This document shows, in pieces, positions 1 through 5,699 of a stretch of DNA of 10,149 bases. Position numbers and translations under genes: made by a program. Below the pieces are notes generated by a model, which ran no database searches, was not told where the DNA came from, and saw only the letters and a list, made by a program, of their open reading frames with translations. Where the stretch lies: the NCBI GenBank assembly GCA_964391365.1, contig CAYMKW010000107.1:1-10149 (forward strand), given 5' to 3'. This DNA is from SXMI01 sp964391365 (lineage in GTDB: Bacteria; Actinomycetota; Acidimicrobiia; Acidimicrobiales; Microtrichaceae). The number at the start of each line of letters is the position of its first letter. The first letter of the stretch is position 1.

Positions 1-1394
1 GTGTAGGGGAACTCCTCGAGCGACGGCACGACCGGGAACAGCGCCCGCTCCGCGAGCGCACCGTGGCCGATCTCCCGGCGCTTCGGCCCCCGCATGAAGC
101 CGGTCTCGCCGGTGGAGAACGGCGGGAAGTTGTAGTGGTGCAGGTAGCGCTTCTTGGTGATCGGGTCGATGCCGTCGATCATCTGGTCCATCTTCGCCAT
201 GCCCAGGGTGCAGAAGTTCAGGACCTGGGTCTCACCACGCTGGAACAGGCCGGTGCCGTGCGCCGTCGGGATGACGTCGACCTCGGCCGACAGCGGCCGG
301 ATGTCGGCCAGTCCACGACCATCGATGCGCAACCCGTCGGAGACGATCCGGGTGCGGACGGTCTCCTTGGTGAGCGAGCGCAGCGCCGCACCCACCTGCT
401 TCGTCACGGTCGCGTTGGCCGCGGACTCGCTGGCACCGTCGGCCACGGCGGCGCTGACCAGGTCGGCGGTCACCTGCTCGAGCACCGATGCCTTGAGGGC
501 ACCCTCGGCGGCGGTCCGCTCGGCCTTGTCGGCGATCTGCATCACCTCGGCGACCCGGTCGCCCGCTGCGGCACGCACGGCGTCGGCGACGGCCGGCGAG
601 TAGTCGACCTGCGGCGTGTAGTCCATGGTGGCGATGGGGCCACGAGCGGCCTCGACCGACTGCACGAGCCGCTGCTGCAGCTCGATGGCCTCGGAGATCC
701 AGCGCTTCGACTCGTCGAGCGCCGTGGCCAGGGCGGCCTCGTCGACCTTGGGCGCACCCTGCTCGTAGTAGGTGAACGAGTGCTCGGTGCCACCGGCCTC
801 GACCATCATCACGGCCACGTCACCATCGGGCAGCTGGCGTCCGGCGACGACGATCTCGAAGGTCGACTCGTCGGACTCCTCGTAGGTCGGGTGCGGGATC
901 CACGCACCGTCCTGGCTGTAGGCCAGACGAACCGCACCGATGGGGCCGTCGAAGGGGACGTCGGAGATCATGAGGGCCGCGGACGCGGCGTTGATGGCGA
1001 GCACGTCGTAGGGGTGCTGCTGGTCGGCGCCCATCACGGTGCCGACGACGTGGACCTCGTTGCGGAACCCGTCGGGGAACGACGGGCGCAGCGGACGGTC
1101 GATCAGCCGGCAGGCCAGGATGGCCGACTCGGGCGCCCGGCCCTCACGCCGGAAGAACGAGCCGGGGATCTTCCCCGCCGCGTACATGCGCTCCTCGATG
1201 TCGACGGTGAGCGGGAAGAAGTCGATGCCCTCCCGCACGTGCTTGGCGGCGGTCGCCGCCACCAGGACACGGGTGTCGCCCTGCCCGGCGAGCACGGAGC
1301 CGCCGGCGAGGCCGGCGAGCTTCCCGGTCTCGAACGAGATGGTCTTGCTGTCGTCGTCGCCAACGGGTGCGGCGACGCGAATGGGTTCGGCCAT
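1..1394 (-). CDS. pnp: Polyribonucleotide nucleotidyltransferase (PNPase), N-terminal 464 residues; 3' end cut by the window edge
   Basis: PNPase degrades RNA 3'-to-5' by phosphorolysis, releasing nucleoside diphosphates, and can act in reverse as a polymerase. It works in the cytoplasm as a trimer. The frame is open from an ATG at 1394 to the left edge. The first RNase PH domain carries the family signature FFRREGRAPE (about residues 80-89). A helical linker follows (about 220-345). The second RNase PH domain begins at RIDGRGLADIRPL (about 356-368) and includes FQRGETQ and GPKRREIGHG. The visible part ends at EFPYT. Family members have roughly 700-800 residues, so the catalytic aspartates of the second PH domain and the KH and S1 RNA-binding domains lie outside the window. 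The start has a strong Shine-Dalgarno sequence, AAGGAGGG (1400-1407), 5 nt upstream. The gene follows rpsO, the classic rpsO-pnp order. Identification is firm. Confidence 0.97.
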   Translation of the reverse strand, partial: MAEPIRVAAPVGDDDSKTISFETGKLAGLAGGSVLAGQGDTRVLVAATAAKHVREGIDFFPLTVDIEERMYAAGKIPGSFFRREGRAPESAILACRLIDRPLRPSFPDGFRNEVHVVGTVMGADQQHPYDVLAINAASAALMISDVPFDGPIGAVRLAYSQDGAWIPHPTYEESDESTFEIVVAGRQLPDGDVAVMMVEAGGTEHSFTYYEQGAPKVDEAALATALDESKRWISEAIELQQRLVQSVEAARGPIATMDYTPQVDYSPAVADAVRAAAGDRVAEVMQIADKAERTAAEGALKASVLEQVTADLVSAAVADGASESAANATVTKQVGAALRSLTKETVRTRIVSDGLRIDGRGLADIRPLSAEVDVIPTAHGTGLFQRGETQVLNFCTLGMAKMDQMIDGIDPITKKRYLHHYNFPPFSTGETGFMRGPKRREIGHGALAERALFPVVPSLEEFPY

Positions 1395-1410
1395 GGGGGC
1401 CCTCCTTGTC

Positions 1411-1501
1411 GGCCCGCGAAGGGGCCGGATCAGTGCGGCAGGCCAGTCCCCAGTGGTCGATCCCCGGCCGAGGAACCCAGCGGAGCGAACACGCTCCGGG
1501 G
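1411..1501 (-). promoter_or_regulatory. Structured leader of pnp, candidate cis-regulatory RNA
   Basis: The 249-nt spacer between rpsO and pnp contains several inverted repeats close to the pnp start. A perfect 7-bp stem with a 4-nt loop lies at 1481-1498 (CGGAGCG-TGTT-CGCTCCG in the minus sense). A CCCCGG/CCGGGG pairing (1462-1467 with 1496-1501) surrounds it and competes for three bases of its arm. A GGCCC/GGGCC stem at 1411-1426 sits just upstream of the pnp Shine-Dalgarno sequence. Known background: pnp is often autoregulated through its leader, and a conserved 'Actino-pnp' RNA motif has been described upstream of actinobacterial pnp genes. I cannot confirm a match by eye. A weak promoter-like pair (TTCACC at 1586-1591 and TAGCGT at 1561-1566, spacer 19) could serve pnp separately. 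Confidence 0.4.
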
Positions 1502-1613
1502 CGAGGGGCCGGACACCGGCAACCGGTTACTGACCAGTCAGCCGCGGTGTTGACGGTGTCACGCTAGCCCAGAACCCGCCCGAGCGGTGAACACCGCCGG
1601 GACCACCAGCCGC

Positions 1614-1638
1614 CCGACCCGCCGGACAGGAGGGTCGG
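1614..1638 (-). terminator. Hairpin just after rpsO stop, possible terminator or processing site
   Basis: CCGACCC (1632-1638 in the minus sense) pairs with GGGTCGG (1614-1620) to form a 7-bp stem with an 11-nt loop. It begins 5 nt after the rpsO stop codon. No T-tract follows, which is common for high-GC actinobacterial terminators. It may attenuate transcription between rpsO and pnp, or stabilise the rpsO mRNA 3' end. Function is inferred from position only. Confidence 0.4.
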
Positions 1639-1643
1639 AGAAC

Positions 1644-1925
1644 TCAGCGACGCAGGCCGAGCTCGGCGATCAACGAGCGGTAGCGCTCGACGTCGTTGTC
1701 CTTCAGGTAATCGAGGAACCGACGGCGCTTGCCCACCAGCATGAGCAGGCCACGACGGCTGTGGTGGTCCTTCTTGTGGACCTTCAGGTGCTCGGTGAGG
1801 TGGTTGATCCGATCGGTGAGGAGCGCGATCTGCACCTCGGGCGACCCCGTGTCGGTCTCGTGCTGGCGGTGCTTCTCGATCGTCCCGGCCTTGGGCGGCA
1901 GGTTCGTGGGTTCACGGTTGGACAC
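1644..1925 (-). CDS. rpsO: 30S ribosomal protein S15
   Basis: S15 is a primary 16S rRNA-binding protein of the small-subunit platform. It binds the helix 20/21/22 junction and contributes to a bridge with the 50S subunit. The 93-residue product has the full family signature: HETDTGSPEVQ, LTDRINHLTEHLKVHKKDHHSRRGLL and a C-terminal block ending IAELGLRR. These cover the conserved rRNA-contacting Asp, His and Ser residues of the HKKDHHSRRGL segment. The start is GTG at 1925, with GAGGAG (1936-1941) 10 nt upstream. The family norm is about 89 residues, so the N-terminus is only slightly longer (SNREPTNLPPKAG). The gene sits between an alpha/beta hydrolase gene and pnp, and probably has its own promoter (2076-2105) and a structured leader that could allow S15 autoregulation. 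Confidence 0.98.
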   Translation of the reverse strand: MSNREPTNLPPKAGTIEKHRQHETDTGSPEVQIALLTDRINHLTEHLKVHKKDHHSRRGLLMLVGKRRRFLDYLKDNDVERYRSLIAELGLRR

Positions 1926-1947
1926 GGTTGGTGTGCTCCTCGTTGGT

Positions 1948-2003
1948 GACCGGCGACCGCCGGTCCTCGGGTGTCGGACCCGGCCCCCGGGATCGTGCCG
2001 GGG
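1948..2003 (-). promoter_or_regulatory. rpsO leader hairpins, candidate S15 autoregulatory site
   Basis: The roughly 140-nt 5' leader inferred for rpsO contains two clear hairpins. The nearer one is the perfect inverted repeat GACCGGCGGTCGCCGGTC (1948-1965), an 8-bp arm pair or about 7 bp with a 4-nt loop. It ends only 6 nt before the Shine-Dalgarno sequence. The farther one pairs CCCCGG and CCGGGG around a 7-nt loop (1985-2003). S15 is known in several phyla to bind its own mRNA leader and repress translation, through RNA structures that differ between lineages. The position fits such a role, but binding cannot be judged from sequence. Confidence 0.45.
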
Positions 2004-2075
2004 TGAGCGCAGGGCCGCACCACGGCTCGGAAACGGGAGCCTTCCCGGCCGACGGGGACGCCGACCGGAGCGCTC

Positions 2076-2105
2076 AAGTTAGCAGCGGGCCCGGACGGCC
2101 TCCAA
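2076..2105 (-). promoter_or_regulatory. Probable housekeeping-sigma promoter for rpsO
   Basis: In the minus sense, TTGGAG (2100-2105) and TAACTT (2076-2081) form a -35/-10 pair with an 18-nt spacer. A TG dinucleotide in extended -10 position (TGCTAACTT) strengthens the call. Transcription would start near 2069 and give a leader of about 140 nt before the rpsO GTG. The A+T-rich -10 stands out in very GC-rich surroundings. The site lies just downstream of the hydrolase stop codon. Confidence 0.5.
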
Positions 2106-2114
2106 CGGGGCCCG
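2086..2114 (-). terminator. Inverted repeat after the hydrolase stop, possible weak terminator
   Basis: CGGGCCC and GGGCCCG (2108-2114 and 2086-2092) form a 7-bp stem with a 15-nt loop, starting 5 nt after the hydrolase stop codon. There is no T-tract. It overlaps the -35 and spacer of the proposed rpsO promoter, so it might end the rbfA-truB-ribF-hydrolase transcript exactly where the rpsO transcript begins. This is weak evidence, because such stems arise easily in GC-rich DNA. Confidence 0.25.
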
Positions 2115-2119
2115 ACCGC

Positions 2120-3274
2120 TCAGCGGCCGGGGTGCTCCACCGACCAGCGGTACTTCGGTCGTCGGTGCCGGCCGACGACGCGTCGACGGGAGTCCGCCGG
2201 TGCCATGGCGATCACCCGGGCATCGGGCTCGTAGCAGACGGCCTCGATCTCATCGATGGACGGCGACCGGCGCCGGAGGCCCGCCGAGCGCAGCGACCGG
2301 CGGATGGCGTCACCCAACGGGCCGGCGAGCAGCTCCACCACGATCGCCGGCAGGGTCTCCGGATCGCGCAGCAGCCAGGAGTGGCCGGCCCGGTCGACGG
2401 TGACCAGCGTGCCGTCGGTCCGGCGGACGGCGTCACGGGCCGTGCGGTGCGGGACGGCCACGTCCCACGAACCGTGGATGGCGATGACCGGGACCTCGCC
2501 CTCGGCGAGCGCATCGAGCGCGTAACGGCTCGAGCGGGTCCGCAGGATGGACGCCATCGGTCCGAGCAGTCGCCAGGGTGCCGCCACGTGGCCCGCCACC
2601 GTCGGCACGACCAGGCGGAGGAGCTTGGTGGCCTGACGCGGGTCGGTGAAGGCCGGCACGACCGCCATGGAGTCGATCAGCAGGGCGGCGCCCACGGCGC
2701 TGAGCAGGGGTGGCGCCACCCGGAACAGGTAGACCATGCGATCCCAGGTGTCACCGACGATCGCGTCGATCAGCACCACGGCGATCGTGGCCTCGGGTCG
2801 CAGCGCCGCCAACCGGGTGACGAGCTGGCCTCCCATCGAGTGGCCGGCCAGCACGTAGCGGCGCAGGCCGAGCTCGTCGATGGCGCGACCGAGCAGTTCG
2901 GCGTAGTCGTCCATGCGCTGACCCGACAGCGGCAGGCCCTGGGTGGCGCCGTGGCCCGCGGTGTCGATGGCCACGACCCGGAACCCCATGCTGACCAGCC
3001 GCGACAGCGACTGCGCGTACAGGAACCCCTCGGCGGAGAACCCGTGGACGACCACGAGCGGAACCCCCCGCCCTGCGACCGTGACGCCGACGCGGTGCCC
3101 GTCGCTCAACTCGATCTCGTGACGGGCCAGACGTGGGACCTCGACCGCCCCGTCGGCGAGCGGTTCGTCGAGAACCGGACCCTCGATCGGCTCCACGACC
3201 TGGCTCACCGAATCCGCCCACTCCTCGTCGACACGTGGGCTCCCGCCGCCCCGCTGCACCTGCACGCCCCCCAC
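2120..3274 (-). CDS. Alpha/beta-fold hydrolase, substrate unknown
   Basis: A 384-residue protein with the alpha/beta hydrolase fold. The oxyanion-hole strand motif VVVHGF is at about 74-79. The nucleophile elbow GHSMGG gives Ser146. The acid is probably Asp271 in HGSWDVAVP, and the base His298 in AGHSWLL. The triad is therefore complete and an active esterase, lipase or related hydrolase is likely; the substrate cannot be inferred. A cap-like region lies at about 175-250, with hydrophobic helices. About 85 residues follow the catalytic His, ending in a strongly basic tail (RRRVVGRHRRPK). I see no signal peptide, so it is probably cytoplasmic. The first GTG (3274) lacks a clear Shine-Dalgarno sequence. 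An alternative GTG at 3208 has GAGGAG (3221-3226) 12 nt upstream and would give 362 residues without touching the domain. It follows ribF by 33 nt on the same strand, so co-transcription is likely. Confidence 0.88.
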   Translation of the reverse strand: MGGVQVQRGGGSPRVDEEWADSVSQVVEPIEGPVLDEPLADGAVEVPRLARHEIELSDGHRVGVTVAGRGVPLVVVHGFSAEGFLYAQSLSRLVSMGFRVVAIDTAGHGATQGLPLSGQRMDDYAELLGRAIDELGLRRYVLAGHSMGGQLVTRLAALRPEATIAVVLIDAIVGDTWDRMVYLFRVAPPLLSAVGAALLIDSMAVVPAFTDPRQATKLLRLVVPTVAGHVAAPWRLLGPMASILRTRSSRYALDALAEGEVPVIAIHGSWDVAVPHRTARDAVRRTDGTLVTVDRAGHSWLLRDPETLPAIVVELLAGPLGDAIRRSLRSAGLRRRSPSIDEIEAVCYEPDARVIAMAPADSRRRVVGRHRRPKYRWSVEHPGR

Positions 3275-3307
3275 GGTAGCGGTGGACGTCCGGCTCGGGA
3301 CGGCCCC

Positions 3308-4261
3308 TCAGTCGGCCAGCAGCCGGCGGGCCTCGTCGCAGTCCAGACGCAGTTGGGCGGCGAGCGCCTCGGCCGAGTCGAAGGCGGCGTCGCCCCGGAT
3401 CCGGTGGGTGAAGCGGACCGCCACCCGCTCGTCGTACAGGTCGCCCTCGAAGTCGAGCACGTGGGCCTCGACCAGCACGGCGGCGTCCTCCCCGTAGAAC
3501 GTCGGCCGGTGACCGACGTAGATCGCCGCCGGGAGCACGGCCCCATCGGACCGGACGAGCCGGCCGGCGTAGATCCCGTCGGCGGGCACCAGCAGGTCGG
3601 CGCCGACGGCGACGTTGGCGGTTGGGAACCCCAGTTCGCGCCCGCGGCGGTCCCCGTGGGCCACGGGGCCACGCACCTCGTGCGGGCGCCCCAGCATGTG
3701 GTTGGCGTCCTCCAGCCGGCCCTCGGCCAGCGCCCGGCGGATCGCCGTGGACGACACCTGGGCGTCGTCGCGGGCGGCCGACCCGTCGGGACCCACGAGC
3801 CGGTACCCGGTCACCGTGAAGCCGAACTCGGCGCCCAGTTCCTGCAGCAGCGCGACGTTCCCACGCCGACGCCGACCGAAGTGGAAGTCCTCCCCCACCA
3901 CCACGTGCGTCGCCCGCAGACAGTCGACCAGCACACCCCGCACGAAGTCCTCGGCCTCCTCGGCCGCACGCTCCTCGTCGAAGCGGACGACGACGACGAC
4001 GTCCAGGCCGGTCGTCGCCAGCAGCTCCAGCTTCTGGTCGAGGTCGGTGAGCAGGAGCGGCGCCGACTCGGGTCGGACGACCTGGGCGGGGTGCCGGTCG
4101 AAGGTGACCAGTGCAGATCGCCGACCCTCACGACGGGCCCGGTCGACGACCTCGGCGATCACGGTGCGGTGACCCAGGTGCAGGCCGTCGAACGCACCGA
4201 TGGTCACCACGCTGCCCTCGTCGGGGCGGGGGCACTCGGATTCGGAACGGACGACCAGCAT
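3308..4261 (-). CDS. ribF: Bifunctional riboflavin kinase / FAD synthetase
   Basis: RibF phosphorylates riboflavin to FMN with ATP, then adenylylates FMN to FAD. At 317 residues it has the usual two-domain length. The N-terminal nucleotidyltransferase domain shows TIGAFDGLHLGH (20-31, the HxGH-type ATP site), VVVGEDFHFGRRRRGN (about 120-135) and the SSTAIR motif (170-175). The C-terminal riboflavin kinase domain shows GPVAHGDRRGRELGFPTAN (198-216), with the conserved PTAN nucleotide-binding segment, and VEAHVLDFEGDLY, whose first Glu (265) matches the family's catalytic base position. The ATG at 4261 lies 13 nt after the truB stop and has no evident Shine-Dalgarno sequence, which suggests translational coupling to truB. 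The rbfA-truB-ribF order is typical of bacteria. Confidence 0.97.
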   Translation of the reverse strand: MLVVRSESECPRPDEGSVVTIGAFDGLHLGHRTVIAEVVDRARREGRRSALVTFDRHPAQVVRPESAPLLLTDLDQKLELLATTGLDVVVVVRFDEERAAEEAEDFVRGVLVDCLRATHVVVGEDFHFGRRRRGNVALLQELGAEFGFTVTGYRLVGPDGSAARDDAQVSSTAIRRALAEGRLEDANHMLGRPHEVRGPVAHGDRRGRELGFPTANVAVGADLLVPADGIYAGRLVRSDGAVLPAAIYVGHRPTFYGEDAAVLVEAHVLDFEGDLYDERVAVRFTHRIRGDAAFDSAEALAAQLRLDCDEARRLLAD

Positions 4262-4274
4262 GGGAGACGGGACG

Positions 4275-5174
4275 CTAGTTCCGGCCGAGCACCATGGCGG
4301 GCTTCACTCGGTCGCCGCGGTGGGACTGGTAGACCGCCAGCAGGTCGCCCGACGGGCCCAGCACGGCCCACGGACCGTCGCCTCCATCGGCCCCCGACCC
4401 CAACCGGGTGCGTTCCAGCACCTTGCCGTGGCCGACGTCGACCGCCGTCGACTCGTCCACCTCGACGGTCGGGAGCACCCGGGCCAGCTCCGACGGCGCC
4501 AACAGGCGGGTCGGGTCCACGTCGTCGAGCGGCACCGCCTCATCCAGGGTGAAGGCCCCGACCCGTGTCCGTCGCAGCGCCGTCAGGTGCGCACCGGAGC
4601 CGACCGCATGACCCAGGTCGGCGGCCAGCACCCGGACGTAGGTGCCGCTCGAGCACGACACGGCGGCGTGCCAGACGAGCGGATCGTCGGTCGGGGTGAC
4701 GTCGAATCGCTCGACCCGGATCCGCCGTGACGGGCGCTCGACCTCCTCGCCGGCCCGGGCCCGCTCGTGGAGGCGCACCCCGTCGACCTTGACCGCCGAG
4801 ACCATCGGGGGGACCTGGTCGGACTCGCCGCGCATGGCCGCAGCCGCCGCCAGCACGGCGTCGGCCCGCACCGGTGTGTCGTGGGTCGCCACCACCTCGC
4901 CGTCGGCGTCGAGGGAATCGGTCTCGACCCCGAACCGGATGGTCGCGTCGTAGTCCTTGTCGACCCCGCTCAGGAACGTGAGCAGCCGGGTGGCCGGGCC
5001 CACGCCGAGGACCAGGACACCGGTGGCCATGGGGTCGAGCGTCCCGCTGTGGCCGACCTTGCGGGTGCCCAACAGGCGGCGGCAGCGTGCGACCACGTCG
5101 TGGCTGGTCCAGCCCGCCGGCTTGTCGACGACACAGATCCCGACCGGTGCGGCCGCCGGTGCGCCGCTGGTCAC
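4275..5174 (-). CDS. truB: tRNA pseudouridine(55) synthase
   Basis: TruB converts U55 to pseudouridine in the T-loop of most tRNAs and also acts as a tRNA-folding chaperone. The 299-residue product shows the N-terminal motif VVDKPAGWTSHDVV (about 15-28) and the catalytic motif GHSGTLDPMATGVL, with the nucleophile Asp47. The family motifs YDATIRFGVETDSLDADG and SSGTYVRVLAADLG follow. The C-terminal about 80 residues (from LAPSELARVLP) form the TruB C-terminal/PUA-like RNA-binding region. I chose GTG at 5174 because it overlaps the rbfA stop as GTGA (5171-5174), a classic translational-coupling arrangement, and gives the normal family length. The frame is open further upstream to about 5780, but that extension overlaps rbfA out of frame and is arginine/proline-rich shadow sequence. 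Confidence 0.97.
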   Translation of the reverse strand: MTSGAPAAAPVGICVVDKPAGWTSHDVVARCRRLLGTRKVGHSGTLDPMATGVLVLGVGPATRLLTFLSGVDKDYDATIRFGVETDSLDADGEVVATHDTPVRADAVLAAAAAMRGESDQVPPMVSAVKVDGVRLHERARAGEEVERPSRRIRVERFDVTPTDDPLVWHAAVSCSSGTYVRVLAADLGHAVGSGAHLTALRRTRVGAFTLDEAVPLDDVDPTRLLAPSELARVLPTVEVDESTAVDVGHGKVLERTRLGSGADGGDGPWAVLGPSGDLLAVYQSHRGDRVKPAMVLGRN

Positions 5175-5554
5175 GACTCGTCGTCGTCGAGCTGGCGGAG
5201 GATCTCCTCGACCCGCAGCGCCGAGGCGAGCACGTCGTCGGGCCGGAACTCGATCTGGGGGGTCTTGCGGAGACGGACCTCGCGGTTGACGACCTGCTGG
5301 ATCCGCCAGCGGAGCTCCTCGAGCGCCTCGGGCACCTCGTCCAGACGACCCTCCGACTCGGCCTGCATGGCCGAGTAGTAGACGACGGCGTGCTCGAGCG
5401 AACCGTCGACCACCACGTCGGTGACGGTGACCAGTTCCAGCCGCTCGTCGCCGATCCGCTCCAGCTCGGAGGCGACGACCTCTCGGACGAGTTCGCCGAC
5501 CCGGTCGGTGCGGGAGAACTGGGCCGGGCGTCGCCGGCCACCTCGTCGGGCCAC
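5171..5554 (-). CDS. rbfA: 30S ribosome-binding factor RbfA
   Basis: RbfA binds the maturing 30S subunit near the 5' end of 16S rRNA, helps process the rRNA, and is needed for cold adaptation in several bacteria. The family core is clear: FSRTDRVGELVREVVASELERI at the N-terminus, then VTVTDVVVDGSLEHAVVYYS, a long helix EALEELRWRIQQVVNREVRLRKTPQIEFRPDD, and VEEILRQLDDDES at the end. The fold is a type II KH-like domain. I chose GTG at 5554, giving 127 residues, because the family usually starts 10-15 residues before the FSRTDRV segment. No good Shine-Dalgarno sequence precedes it. The frame stays open to a GTG at 5689 (172 residues), but that added stretch is proline/arginine-rich and unlike the family. 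It is the first gene of the rbfA-truB-ribF-hydrolase cluster. Confidence 0.93.
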   Translation of the reverse strand: MARRGGRRRPAQFSRTDRVGELVREVVASELERIGDERLELVTVTDVVVDGSLEHAVVYYSAMQAESEGRLDEVPEALEELRWRIQQVVNREVRLRKTPQIEFRPDDVLASALRVEEILRQLDDDES

Positions 5555-5699
5555 GGGCCATTCGTACCACGGCGGCGGGGGCCGCGCCGAGGCGACCCAC
5601 CCCTCGTCCCAGCCCGGTCGGACCGCTGGTCCTGCCGCCCGCTCGGAGCACCGGTCGTGACGCCGGACACGCCGTTCCTCCGGGCACACTGGATGGGCG
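5555..5699. promoter_or_regulatory. Divergent spacer between rbfA and the DUF4012 gene, expected to hold both promoters
   Basis: The two genes start back-to-back across 145 bp. Since infB is cut off by two opposite-strand genes, rbfA cannot simply be read from the infB promoter, so a promoter here (or inside the start of the DUF4012 gene) is required by the arrangement. I do not see a convincing -35/-10 pair on either strand. On the plus strand CACACT (5685-5690) ends 9 nt before the ATG at 5700, so it could be the -10 of a nearly leaderless mRNA. On the minus strand GGAGGA (about 5674-5679) is a good Shine-Dalgarno match, but the GTG that follows it is out of the rbfA frame. Confidence 0.3.

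Noticed and set aside
1531..1540. TGAC-CA-GTCA inverted repeat in the rpsO-pnp spacer as a regulator operator
   Set aside because: The half-sites are only four bases and no neighbouring regulator gene supports an operator; it is likely by chance.
63..1553. A 496-codon plus-strand open frame opposite pnp
   Set aside because: It is antisense to unmistakable PNPase sequence. Its product is low-complexity Gly/Arg/Asp/Val-rich, as expected from the complement of GC-rich codons.
1928..4552. An 874-codon plus-strand open frame
   Set aside because: It runs antisense through the rpsO leader, the hydrolase, ribF and part of truB. Its composition is that of a mirror frame and it shows no domain motif.
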